From Candidatus Villigracilis proximus (GTDB lineage Bacteria; Chloroflexota; Anaerolineae; Anaerolineales; Villigracilaceae), in the NCBI GenBank assembly GCA_016715195.1, contig JADKBB010000008.1:62001-126000 (forward strand): a stretch of DNA of 64,000 nt. Reading direction: 5' to 3'. Made by a program: the position numbers and the translations under genes. Under the pieces are notes generated by a model. That model did not search any database, was not told the DNA's origin, and was given only the letters and a program-made list of their open reading frames with translations. Positions 15,760 to 26,664 of this stretch are shown piece by piece. Positions within the stretch are counted from its first letter, which is position 1. Each line of letters opens with the position of its first letter.

Positions 15760-16497
15760 TTAAACGCCTTTTCGAACTGCCAGCGCTGCGCCGACGATGC
15801 CGGCTTCATTTAATAACTGCGCGGGTACAACGGGCGTTTCAAGCGTAAGCAAAGGTAAAAACTTTTCAGACTCTTTGCTAATGCCGCCGCCAATAATAAA
15901 CAGATTGGGCCAGAAAAGAGTTTCCATTGTCGCCAGGTATTTATTGAGCCGCCGGGCATATTTTTTCCAGGAAAGGTCATCGCGTTGACGAGCCGCATCA
16001 GAAGCGCGGAATTCTGCGTCTTCCCCTTCTATTTCGAGGTGACCAAACTCAGTGTTGGGGAGCAGTTGTCCGCGGTGAAAGATCGCGGAGCCGATGCCTG
16101 TCCCGAGGGTGATCATGATCACGGTCCCGGGTTGTCCGCGCCCGGCGCCGAAGGACATTTCCGCCAGCCCGGCTGCATCCGCGTCGTTGATCATGGTGCA
16201 GTCACAGCCCGTAACTTTGGTAAAGAGCGCGTCTGCATTGGTGCCGACCCATTTTTCTGAAACGTTGGCCGCCATCATGGTCACTCCGCCTTTGATCGGT
16301 GCGGGGAAGCCAATGCCGATCGGCCCCAGCCAGTTGAAGGATTGCGCGATCTGATTGACCACTTCGGCCACGGGTTCGGGTTCGCCTTTTTTGGGTGTCT
16401 TAATCCGAATCCGCTCTGCAAGCAGCAGGCCTGTTTCTGTGTCTACGGGCGCGCCTTTGATGCCTGATCCACCTACGTCAATTCCAAGGATGTGCAT
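15760..16497 (-). CDS. ppgK: ROK-family kinase, probable polyphosphate glucokinase
   Basis: The 245-residue product opens with the phosphate loop ILGIDVGGSGIKGAPVD, carries INDADAAGLAEMSFGAG (catalytic Asp) near residue 105 and MITLGTGIGSAIFHRG near 130, and ends with a short helical tail. The length and the GxGIKGA opening match bacterial polyphosphate glucokinases, which phosphorylate glucose from polyphosphate or ATP. Most other ROK sugar kinases are about 300 residues and carry a CxCGxxGC zinc motif, which is absent here. The ATG at 16497 is preferred to a start 24 codons upstream because the fold begins immediately and an AGGAAT-like site precedes it. It is transcribed away from the surface-protein genes. 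Confidence 0.75.
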   Translation of the reverse strand: MHILGIDVGGSGIKGAPVDTETGLLLAERIRIKTPKKGEPEPVAEVVNQIAQSFNWLGPIGIGFPAPIKGGVTMMAANVSEKWVGTNADALFTKVTGCDCTMINDADAAGLAEMSFGAGRGQPGTVIMITLGTGIGSAIFHRGQLLPNTEFGHLEIEGEDAEFRASDAARQRDDLSWKKYARRLNKYLATMETLFWPNLFIIGGGISKESEKFLPLLTLETPVVPAQLLNEAGIVGAALAVRKGV

Positions 16498-16697
16498 GGC
16501 TCTATTCCTACGTCTGGATTTTATAACAGAGCGATTTAACCACATTTGTTTGCAGGGGACAATGCACAACGGATTTTTTAACCGCTTTCATAAAGTCAAA
16601 ACCTTATTGCGGGGAAAAATATAGAATTTATGTATGCGTGGGTGCGCTTGTTAAGATTTCCCGCCCCTGGAAGAGCCATGGGTGAATTGTGAGAATC

Positions 16698-16726
16698 TTG
16701 ACTTTCTTTTTCGCGGGGTGTAAGAT
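16698..16726 (+). promoter_or_regulatory. Promoter of the first surface-protein gene
   Basis: TTGACT (16698-16703) and TAAGAT (16721-16726) are spaced by 17 bases. The resulting leader is about 175 bases. The remainder of the interval 16498-16906 shows no gene or other convincing element. Confidence 0.55.
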
Positions 16727-16906
16727 GTTCACGAATAAAAAAAATGGGGGAAGCGTAAATCAAACCCTCATAAAAATTCTAAAAAACTGCAGATATGATT
16801 TTTGTGTCTATTGGCTGCGGCAATCTGTGATTGTATTTCCCTGTGAATCCGTTTATTCAACACCGCAGAAAAAATAAGATTATCCAACTTCTATGGAGAA
16901 TATATA

Positions 16907-19900
16907 ATGAAAATCCGATCAAAAATAACGTTCAATATTTTTACTCTTGTCGCGTTACTGGCATCCCTGCTTGGCAGCGCCGTGTTTGTTCCGTCTGTGC
17001 AGGCGGTTGAATCAACAGATTTGAAATCCTCCACCAGTTTGAATTCAGCTGATTGGGCACAAGTCAAAGCCTTGTCGCCTGCGGGGGTAGTTCCTAATAC
17101 TCAACAAGCCTATCTGAAAGCCTCTAACACTGAAGAAAGTGATCTATTTGGCAATGCCATGTCAGTTTCAGGTGACACACTTGCGATCGGAGCATCTAAG
17201 GAAGATAGCAATGCTACTGGCATGAATGGCAATCAAGCTGATAATTCAGCAACTGACTCCGGAGCAGTGTATATCTTTACCCGCGCTGGGGGAGTTTGGA
17301 CTCAGCAAGCCTACCTAAAAGCCTCAAATACCGAAGCAGGCGACTACTTCGGCTGGGATGTGTCACTCTTTGGAGATACCCTTGTCGTTACAGCGCGATA
17401 TGAAGATAGTAACGCAACTGGTGTGAATGGCAATCAGACCGATAATTCAGCCGCAAACTCTGGTGCTGCGTATGTCTTCACCCGCACAGCAGGGGTTTGG
17501 AGTCAGCAGGCTTATTTAAAAGCCTCTAACACAGAAGCAGGCGATGAATTTGGCGCTCACGTGTCTATATCTGGCGATACTCTTATAGCTGGCGCGTTAT
17601 TTGAAGATAGCAATGCCGTTGGCATAAATGGGGATGAAGTAAACAATTTGAACACAGACTCTGGAGCAGCATATGTCTTTACGCGTACGGCAGGTGTATG
17701 GAGTCAGCAAGAGCTTACTTAAAAGCATCCAATACTGAAGCGGGAGATTGGTTTGGCTTTGATGTGTCAGTCTCCGGTGATACGCTTGCGGTTGGGTCGC
17801 TTGAAGATAGCAATGCTACTGGCGTGAATAGCAATCAAGCTGATAATTCAGCAACTGATTCCGGAGCAGTATATGTATTCACCCGTACTATAAATGTATG
17901 GAGTCAGCAAGCCTACCTGAAAGCATCCAATACTGAAACAAATGATGGCTTTGGCCTTGCTTTGTCACTTTCTGGCGACACGCTTGTGGTTGGGGCAGAT
18001 TCGGAGCGCAGCAATGCAACTGGCGTGAATGGGAATCAAGGAGATAATTCTTCAACCGCTGCTGGAGCAGCATATGTCTTTACCCGTACTGGAGTAACCT
18101 GGAGTCAACAAGCTTACCTGAAAGCCTCCAACACAGAAGCCTTCGATACTTTTGGAAGTAACGTGGGTGTTTCCGGCGATATGATTGTTGTAGGAGCAAC
18201 CGGGAAGATAGTAACGCTGTGAGCATCGATGGGAATCAGGCAGATAATTCGGCCAGCAATTCCGGGGCTGCGTATATTTTTACCCGTAGTGGTACAACCT
18301 GGACTCAACAAACCTACTTTAAGGCCTCCAATACAGAAGCGAACGATGTCTTTGGCAGATCAGTATCGATTTCCGGCGACCTGATTGTCGTTGGGGCGAG
18401 TGCGGAAGACAGTAATGCTACGGGTATCAATGGGAATCAGTTTAACAACTCAGCAGCAGGGTCTGGGGCAGCGTATGTATTTGCTCCACTTCATGCCAGT
18501 GGTGACTTCCTCTGGGCAAAGAGTATGGGCGGGGCATTCGAAGATTATGGCTCCGACATCACAGTGGACTCAAATGGCAATGTGTATACAACGGGTGTCT
18601 TTAGCGATACCGTAGATTTTGATCCCGGTGCAGATGTAACTAACTTGACCAGTGCGGGGGCAGGAGATATTTTTGTTTCCAAATTGGATGATAACGGCAG
18701 TTTTGTATGGGCGAAAAATATGGGTGGGGCGGGCAATGATTATGGCAGAAGTATTGCTGTAGACTCAAGCGGCAATATCTATACTCTAGGTGACTTTTGG
18801 GATACTGGGGACTTCGACCCCGGCATAGGAATATCAAACCTAACCCGTAATGGATCTTATAGTGATATCTTCATTTCCAAATTGGACAGCAGCGGCAACT
18901 TTGTCTGGGCAAAGAGCATGGGTGGATTGAACATTGAGCTTGGCTTTAGTATTGCTATAGACTCAAATGATAATATTTATATAACGGGAAATTATGAAGG
19001 TACTGCCGACTTTGACCCTGGTGCGAGCATAGTCAACCTAACCAGTATAGGTCAACAAGATATCTTCGTTTCTAAGTTGGATAGCGACGGTAATTTTGTC
19101 TGGGCAAAGTATGGGAGGAACCGCCTATGATCAGGGCAATGACATCGCAGTGGACTCGAACAATAACATCTATATGACGGGGTTCTTTCGAAACACCGTC
19201 GACTTCGACTCAGCGCAGGCTCAACTAACCTGACTAGTGCAGGGGAGGCCGATGTCTTTGTCTTTAAGTTGGACAGCAGCGGCAACTTTGTGTGGGTGAA
19301 AAGCATGGGTGGGGCAAGCACTGATTCTGGCAATGGTATTGCTGTAGACTCAAGTGGCAACATCTATACAACAGGTATCTTTCAAGGTCCAGCCGACTTT
19401 GACCCCGGCGCAGGTACAGCCAATCTAACCTTTTTGGGAAATTTTATATCCAAGTTGGATACCAATGGCAATTTCATCTGGGCAAAGAAAATAGGCGGTA
19501 GTGAAGCTAATAGTATCACCCTAGACTTAAGTAACAACGTTTATACAACAGGGAGCTTTGGCCGGGCAATGATGATTTTGATCTAGCGAGGGCAGTATCT
19601 AATCTGACCAATGCGGGGGGCACGATATTTTCGTTTCCAAGTTAGACGGTCTCGGCAACTTTGTGTGGGCGAAAAGTATGGGCGGGACGAGCGATGATTA
19701 TGGAAAAAGTATTGCCATACACTCGAGTGGCAATGTCCATACACAGGGATATTATTATTCCGCCACTGCCGACTTTGATCCAGGTACGGGCACGGCCAAC
19801 CTAAACAGGGCAGGGGGTTCCGATATATTCATCTCCAAACTTAAGAATGATGGTGTTGCGCCCGCTGTCACATCTTTCACCGCCACTTCACCCTCGCCGA

Positions 19901-21004
19901 GTCTTAACATTCCCATCACAGCCTTCATAGCTTCAGATGCTGAGGGCGTGGCCGGTTATATGATCACCACTTCGTCTACTCCACCCGTGGTTGGTGATGC
20001 GGGCTGGTCTGGTGTGGCCCCTGTTATCTACACTGTAATCACAGATGGAAATTACACCCTGTATCCCTGGGCAAAAGATGCCGCGGGTAACATCTCAACC
20101 GTGTTCGCTCCGGCGAGTGTTACAGTCGATACCACCGCACCAACCGTTTCCTCCAGCCTGCGTGCAAGTACTAATCCCAGCGCATTAACCAGTGTGGACT
20201 TCACAGTTAGCTTCTCTGAATCTGTAACCGGAGTGGATACAAGTGACTTCAATTTGACGACCACCGGCGTATCTGGCGCAACGGTGAGCGGAATCAGCGG
20301 CACGGGCAGTCTCTACACTGTCAGTGTCAATACGGGCAGCGGCGATGGTACGATCCGCTTGAATGTGTTGAATGATGGCAGCATTAAAGATATAACACTC
20401 AATCCGCTGGGGTCAGCCTTTAGCAGCGGCGAAATTTATACGATCAGTAAATCTGCCACCTTTAGCGATGTGCCATTAACCTATTGGGCCAGCAGCTACA
20501 TCGAACGCCTGTACCACGCCGGCATCACCGGTGGATGTGGTACGGGCATCTATTGTCCTGATACCACAGTCACCCCGCGCACAAATGGCGGTCTTTCTAT
20601 TGAAGGGTATGCACGGTTCATCCTATATCCCGCCCGCTGTGGGACTCACCACTGGTTTTGGTGATGTAGCTACTGACTACTGGGCAGCCGCCTGGATCAA
20701 ACAACTCGCGGCTGAAGGCATCACCAGTGGCTGCGGTGGTGGGAATTACTGCCCCGACTCAACTGTCACCCGGGCTCAAATGGCAATCTTCCTTTTGAAA
20801 GCCAAGCATGGACCATCCTACTCGCCTCCTAACGCCTCTGGAGTCTTCACCGATGTGCCTGTGGGCTACTGGGCAGATAAGTGGATCGAACAGCTTGCCT
20901 CTGAGGGTCACCTCGGGCTGTGGCAATAAAATTACTGTCCCGATAATTCAGTTACCCGCGCACAGATGGCGGTCTTTCTAGTGAAGGCTTTCAATTTGCC
21001 ATAA
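16907..21004 (+). pseudogene. SLH-domain surface protein with two kinds of propeller repeats, frameshifted (paralogue 1)
   Basis: A signal peptide (MKIRSKITFNIFTLVALLAS, cleaved near VQA) leads to FG-GAP-like repeats carrying QQAYLKASNTEAGD and YVFTR, to about 18490. SBBP-type propeller repeats follow, with FVWAKSMGG, VDFDPG and VSKLDS at each turn, to about 19850. An Ig-like segment, a bacterial Ig-like domain with SVTGVDTSDFNLTTTGVSGA, and three SLH domains (YWASSYIERLYHAGITGGCG and two more) complete it. The stop is at 21004. It would be exported and anchored to secondary cell-wall polymers. Indels near 17710, 18205, 19110, 19215, 19570, 19620, 20575 and 20925 break the frame. The GGAGA ribosome site supports the ATG start. 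Binding partners are unknown. Confidence 0.8.
19858..21004 (+). repeat. Ig + SLH cassette, copy 1
   Basis: The last 1.15 kb of paralogue 1 is nearly identical to 22552-23706 and 25090-26242. The shared block encodes an Ig-like domain, a second Ig-like domain and three SLH domains. Confidence 0.85.
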
Positions 21005-21058
21005 TTAGTATAAATAAATTTTGGATTTAGATATTATGTATCGTATGGAGACTATACA

Positions 21059-23706
21059 ATGAAACCTCGCTCAAAAATAATGTTCAATATTTTTACTCTT
21101 AGCGCGCTACTGGCGTCCCTGCTGGGCAGTGTGGTGTTTGTTCCGTCTGTGCAGGCGGAATTGCTTGCGGCTCCACTTCATGCCAGTGGCGACTTCCTCT
21201 GGGCAAAGGGCATGGGCGGGGAGCGATGATTTTGGTAATAGCGTTGCTGTGAACTCAAGTGGAAAATATTTATACAACGGGTTCCTTTCAAGGACTGTCG
21301 ACTTTAACCAGGCACGGGTACAGCCAACCTAATCAGTGCAGGGGGAAATGATATTTTGTTTCAAAATTAAATAGTAGCGGTGACTTTATCTGGGCAAAAA
21401 ACATGGGTGGAACAAGTTCTGATTCTAGTTACGATATTTCCTTAGACTCAAACGGCAATATTTATATAATGGGGAGCTTTGCAGGTACCCCCGACTTTGA
21501 TCCAGGCGCGGGTACAGCCAGCCTAACCAGTGCAGGGGAAGTGATATCTTGTTACCAAGTTGGATAGTAGTGGCGGCTTTATCTGGGCAAAAAACATGGG
21601 CGGAACAGGTTTTGATAACCCTCCAAATTCGTCCTGAACTCAAATGCCAATATTTATACGACAGGGTATTTTGTAGATACCGCCGACTTTGATCCTGGCG
21701 TAGGCACTGCCAATCTTTAGTAGTGCAGGGTTTGGTACTGCTATTTTTATTTCCAAGCTGGATAGTAGTGGGAACTACGTTTGGGCAAAGAGTATAGGTG
21801 GAGCATGGGATGCTCGTAGTAATAGTATTGCCGTAGACTTAAGTGACAACGTCTACACAATAGGGTACTTTGAAGGCACCGCTGACTTTGATCCTGGCGT
21901 AGGCACGTTCAACCTAACCAGCACGGGGGGAGAATCTGATATCTTCGTTTCTAAACTGGATGGCAGCGGAAGTTTCACCTGGGCTAAGAAGATGGGTAGT
22001 ACACATTTTGATTTTGGATACGGAATCGTTGTGGACTCAATTGGCAATGTGTATACAACCGGTCTTTTTCAAGACACTGTTGATTTTGATCCTGGCGCGG
22101 GTGTAACTGACTTGGTTAGTATAGGGTTTCAAGACACCTTCATCTCCAAATTAGATAGTAATGGGGACTATGTCTGGGCAAAAAGCATGGGTGGAATAAA
22201 CCTCGATTCAGGCGTAGATATTGCCCTAGACTCATATGGTAACGTTTATACGATGGGGGTTTTTATGGACACCGTAGACTTTGACCCGGGCGCAGGTACT
22301 ACCAACTTGATAAGTGCTGGGAATAAAGACACCTTTCTATCCAAGTTAGATAGTCACGGAGACTATATCTGGGCAAAAAGTATCGGCGGGACGGATTTGG
22401 ATTATGGCACAAGTATTGCCTTAGATGTAAGTGGCAATATCCACATGGCGGGGTACTTTTACGGCACCGCTGACTTTGACCCTGGCGCGGGTATAGCCAA
22501 CCTAATCAGTGGGGAAGTGATATCTTCGTTTCCAAACTTGAGAATGATACCGTCGCACCGACTGTAGTCTCTTTTACTGCTACTTCACCTTCAACCAGTC
22601 TTAACATCCCCATCACAGCCTTCACCGCTTCAGATGCTGAGGGCGTGACCGGTTATATGATCACCACTTCGTCCACTCCACCCGCGGTTGGTGATGTTGG
22701 CTGGTCTGGCACAGTTCCTGCTGTCTACACCGTAATCACAGATGGAAATTACACCCTGTATCCTTGGGCAAAAGATGCCGCGGGTAATATCTCAACCGTG
22801 TTCGCTCCAGCAAGTGTTACCGTTGATGCCACCGCACCAACCGTTTCCTCCAGCCTGCGTGCAAGTACTAGTCCCAGCGCATTAACCAGTGTGAATTTCA
22901 CAGTGACCTTCTCTGAATCTGTAACCGGTGTGGACACAAGCGATTTCAATTTGACGACCACCGGCGTATCTGGTGCAACGGTCAGCGGAATCAGCGGCAC
23001 GGGCAGTCTCTACACGGTCAGTGTCAACACCGGCAGCGGCGATGGCACAATCCGCTTGAATGTGTTAAATAATGGCAGCATTAAAGACACCGCGCTCAAT
23101 CCGCTGGGGTCAGTCTTTAGCAGCGGCGAAGTTTATACGATCAGCAAACCCGCCACCTTTAGTGATGTGCCATTAACCTATTGGGCCAGCAGCTAGCATC
23201 GAGCGCCTATATCACGCCGGCATCACCGGTGGATGTGGCACGGGCATCTATTGTCCCGACAGCACAGTCACCCGCGCACAGATGGCGGTCTTCCTATTGA
23301 AGGGCATGCAGGGCTCATCCTACACTGCGCCCGCCGTGGGAGTTAGCACTGGTTTCGGCGATGTCGCAACTGACTACTGGGCAGCCGCGTGGATCAAACA
23401 ACTCGCCGCTGAAGGTATCACCGGCGGATGCGGCGGCGGGAATTACTGTCCCGACTCAACTGTCACTCGCGCGCAAATGGCTGTCTTCCTTTTGAAAGGA
23501 AAAAATGGCGCAAGTTTTGCTCCGCCGCAATGCTTCAGCACCGGCTTTACCGATGTAGCCGCTGATTACTGGGCTGCCGCCTTTATCAACAACTGGTCGC
23601 TGACGGCATCACCAGCGGCTGCGGCACCGGCGTCTACTGTCCCGATTCCAATGTGACCCGCGCCCAAATGGCGGTCTTTTTAGTGAAAGCGTTTAATTTG
23701 CCTTAA
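21059..23706 (+). pseudogene. SLH-domain surface protein with SBBP propeller repeats, frameshifted (paralogue 2)
   Basis: ATG at 21059, after a TGGAG site, gives MKPRSKIMFNIFTLSALLAS, almost the same signal peptide as paralogue 1. The FG-GAP block is missing. SBBP repeats (FVWAKSMGG-like, VDFDPGAG) run to about 22540, followed by the shared Ig + SLH cassette. Lesions are dense between 21170 and 21740, and the only long intact piece is 21992-22567. In the cassette, AGCTAGCATCGAG replaces AGCTACATCGAG of paralogue 3 near 23195, one extra base that creates a TAG stop. The first 600 bases are the most damaged coding stretch in the window. The product would be a cell-wall-anchored surface protein if restored. 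Confidence 0.75.
22552..23706 (+). repeat. Ig + SLH cassette, copy 2
   Basis: This is the second copy of the 1.15-kb cassette, in paralogue 2. It differs from the others by scattered substitutions and single-base indels. Confidence 0.85.
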
Positions 23707-23746
23707 CTATTTATCTGGACATTAATCAATTACAAGGAGAAATACA

Positions 23747-26242
23747 ATGAAATTACGTTCCAGACCGATATTCAACCTCTTTACTCTTATGGCTTTACTG
23801 GTTTCGCTGTTTGGCAGCGCAGTATTTGTCACCCCTGCGTATGCCGCAGGGATTGTCGTGAATAGCAATGCTGATACAGTCGCAGATGATGGAGTTTGTA
23901 CATTACGTGAAGCCATCACCAACGCAAATGGTGACTCTCAGTTATATGCCACAGCGGGCGAGTGTGCAGCCGGTGTTGGGTCAGATACCATCACCTTTGC
24001 CGCCGACTACACCATTACGCTTGTGGGAAGCCAACTGCCTGCCGTGACTACCACCATAATCATCAACGGCAATGGCGCAGAGAACACTATTGTTCAGGCA
24101 AATGCCAACCCTAATACGGCCACTTATCGTGTTTTTCAAGTAAGCGGCAACCTGACCCTCGACAAATTGACTGTTCAGAATGGACGTTGTAATGGTTCGT
24201 GTGCTGTGAGTAACTATATCGGCGGCGGTATTTATAGTAACTATGGTACCTTGACCATTACCAATAGCGCCATCTCAGGCAATTCTTCGGGCAATGGTGG
24301 CGGCATTTATATTAATAACGGCACCTTAAATATCGCCAATTCCACCATATCAAATAATTCCAATGGTGGAATTTCATCAAACTATAGCAGTACAGTGGTT
24401 GTTAACAACAGTACTATCTCGAATAACTTCTCCATGGGCTTCGGCGGTGGCATTCTCAATGATGACTCCTCAACCCTAACTATTACCAAAAGCACAATTG
24501 ATGCAAATCAGGTTCAATTCGATGGTGGGGGCGTTTTCAATCTGGGCGCTCTGACTATAACCGAATAGCACTTTTTCCAACAACTCTGCTGCTGCTGGGG
24601 CGGTATTTATAATAATGATACCCTTACCGTAACAAATAGCACTTTTTCAGGCAATTCTTCGGGCATTGGTGGCGGCATCTTCAATTATTCCACTGGTATC
24701 GTAACAGTCAATAACAGCACTATCTATGGAAATAGTGGCGAGGGTATCTACAATAGTTGGCGCCACAGTCACTTTGAATAACACCATTATTGGGAATAAC
24801 TCCAATAATGATGATTGTTTTGGTACAGTAACTGCCAACAGTTACAACCTTGATACAGATGGTTCCTGCGATAATGCCACACAAAAAACGCTTGTGCAAA
24901 TTAACCTTGCCGCACTTGCGGATAACGGTGGCCCTACTCAGACCCATGCCTTGCTTGTCGGCTCACAAGCCATTGATGCAGGAGACAATACTGTATGTAA
25001 CATTGCGCCTGTTAGTAATTTCGATCAGCGCGATTATTTGCGAGACGCATCCTGCGATGTTGGCTCCTATGAATATGGTGCTCTCGATACCGTCGCGCCA
25101 GACTGTCCTCTTTCACCGTCACTTCCCCTCTTTGAGTCTCTAACATCCCCATCACAGCCTTCACCGCTTCAGATGCTGAGGGCGTGACCGGTTATATGAT
25201 CACCACCTCATCCATCCCACCCGCGGTTGGTGATGTTGGCTGGTCTGGCACAGTTCCTGCTGTCTACACTGTAATCACAGATGGAGATTACACCCTGTAT
25301 CCTTGGGCAAAAGATGCCGCGGGTAATATCTCAACCGTGTTCGCTCCGGCAAGTGTTACCGTCGATACCACCGCACCAATTGTTTCCTCCAGCCTGCGTG
25401 CAAGTACTAGTCCCAGCGCATTACTCAATGTGAATTTCACAGTGACCTTCTCTGAATCTGTGACAGGAGTGGACACAAGCGATTTCGATTTGACAACTAA
25501 CGGCGTATCTGGCGCAACGGTTAGCGGAATCAGCGGCACGGGCAGTCTCTACACGGTCAGCGTCAACACCGGCAGCAGCAATGGCACAATCCGCTTGAAT
25601 GTGTTGAATGATGGCAGTATTAAAGATATAACACTCAATCCACTGGGGTCAGCCTTTAACAACGGCGAAGTTTATACGATCAGCAAACCCGCCACCTTTA
25701 GCGATGTGTCCTTAACCTATTGGGCCAGCAGCTACATCGAGCGCCTATATCATGCCGGCATCACCGGTGGATGTGGCACGGGTATCTATTGTCCTGATGC
25801 CACAGTCACCCGCGCACAAATGGCGGTCTTCCTATTGAAAGGCATGCATGGCTCATCCTACACTCCGCCCGCCGTGGGAGTCAGCACTGGTTTTGGCGAT
25901 GTCGCCACTGATTACTGGGCCGCCGCGTGGATCAAACAACTCGCCGCCGAAGGCATCACCAGCGGATGCGGTGGTGGAAATTACTGCCCCGACTCAACAG
26001 TCACCCGGGCGCAAATGGCGATCTTCCTTTTGAAAGCCAAACATGGATCATCCTACTCGCCCCCCAATGCATCTGGAGTCTTTACTGATGTGCCAGTGGG
26101 TTACTGGGCAGATAAATGGATCGAACAGCTAGCTGTTGAGGGAGTCACTTCGGGCTGCGGTAATGGAAACTACTGTCCTGATAATTCTGTAACTCGCGCG
26201 CAGATGGCGGTCTTTTTGGTGAAAGCGTTTAATTTGCCTTAG
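23747..26242 (+). pseudogene. SLH-domain surface protein with CSLREA / beta-helix ectodomain, frameshifted (paralogue 3)
   Basis: A signal peptide (MKLRSRPIFNLFTLMALLVS, cleaved after AYA) is followed by VVNSNADTVADDGVCTLREA, a CSLREA-type domain with Thr for Ser. A right-handed beta-helix region has repeated Asn/Ser-rich turns (ITNSAISGNSSGNGGGIY). A choice-of-anchor-Q-like block (ALADNGGPTQTHALLVGSQA) precedes the shared cassette, which is intact from 25184 to 26242 with three SLH domains. Indels near 24565, 24740 and 25130 break the frame. The ectodomain is unrelated to the propellers of the other two genes, although signal peptide and anchor are shared, so ectodomains appear to have been swapped onto a common frame. 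An AAGGAGA site precedes the ATG. Confidence 0.8.
25090..26242 (+). repeat. Ig + SLH cassette, copy 3
   Basis: This is the third copy of the cassette and the only one with an almost full open frame (25184-26242). It encodes the second Ig-like domain and three SLH domains and ends at TAG 26242. Confidence 0.85.
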
Positions 26243-26273
26243 CTTGAACAAATAATAAATTATTAATGAGTAG

Positions 26274-26308
26274 AAAAGGGTCGTGAGAATATGTCTTGCG
26301 ACCCTTTT
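26274..26308 (+). terminator. Terminator after the surface-protein array
   Basis: AAAAGGGTCG (26274-26283) pairs with CGACCCTTTT (26299-26308). A and T runs on both sides would allow action in either direction. Confidence 0.7.
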
Positions 26309-26321
26309 CCTCACCTACATG

Positions 26322-26440
26322 CTGACTGACCATCTCGGAGACGAGATATACCGCGTGCCCACAGGGTGCTGCGCTAGGGCCGAAGTCCGCTACCAGGCTG
26401 GAACAATGTCCACGGGCTATGGGTTCAACGGTCAATTCAG
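26322..26440 (+). ncRNA. Candidate structured RNA of unknown family
   Basis: By eye this segment closes on itself. CTGACTGACC (26322-26331) pairs with GGTCAATTCAG (26430-26440) with a small internal loop. ATCTCG-GAGA-CGAGAT (26332-26347) is a perfect tetraloop hairpin. CCGCGTG (26351-26357) pairs with CACGGG (26411-26416) with one bulged G. GGGC-CGAA-GTCC (26377-26388) forms a hairpin with a G-U pair that works only on the plus strand. No convincing reading frame covers it. A terminator follows at 26520. It does not match the tmRNA, RNase P, SRP, 6S or riboswitch consensus sequences I know. Confidence 0.35.
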
Positions 26441-26519
26441 TTACCCGTCCGATTTCAGATTGCTATACTTCAAAGCAATCAAGTTATCACGCCTCCCATG
26501 TGACTGATTCTGCGGGTAT

Positions 26520-26546
26520 CTGTGGCATTCTCCACAGGTATTTTTT
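26520..26546 (+). terminator. Intrinsic terminator downstream of the candidate RNA
   Basis: CTGTGG (26520-26525) pairs with CCACAG (26532-26537) and is followed by GTA and six T. It lies between the candidate RNA and the promoter of the DsbA-like gene. Confidence 0.65.
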
Positions 26547-26602
26547 ATCATTAAATACAGACAGCTTTGAGAAGGTCGCCGGTTTCTTGTTTCCCCGGCT
26601 TT

Positions 26603-26631
26603 TTGACAAATCGCCTGCCACGTGGCAAAAT
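26603..26631 (+). promoter_or_regulatory. Promoter of the DsbA-like gene
   Basis: TTGACA (26603-26608) and CAAAAT (26626-26631) are separated by 17 bases. The leader to ATG 26665 is short, about 28 bases. Confidence 0.6.
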
Positions 26632-26664
26632 GAACGCTCACATTTTGAACATAAGGAAAAGATC

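Noticed and set aside
16907..20000. Regular repeats that could suggest a CRISPR array
   Set aside because: The repeats are protein-coding, about 165-200 bases long, degenerate at wobble positions and continuous with signal peptide and SLH domains.
26309..26460. tmRNA, SRP RNA, RNase P RNA, 6S RNA or cobalamin riboswitch
   Set aside because: The hallmark sequences of these RNAs that I can recall are not present.
26283..26507. Plus-strand frame over the candidate RNA
   Set aside because: It begins within a terminator, has no ribosome site and its codons follow RNA stems; a minus-strand frame at 26229-26435 is equally unconvincing.
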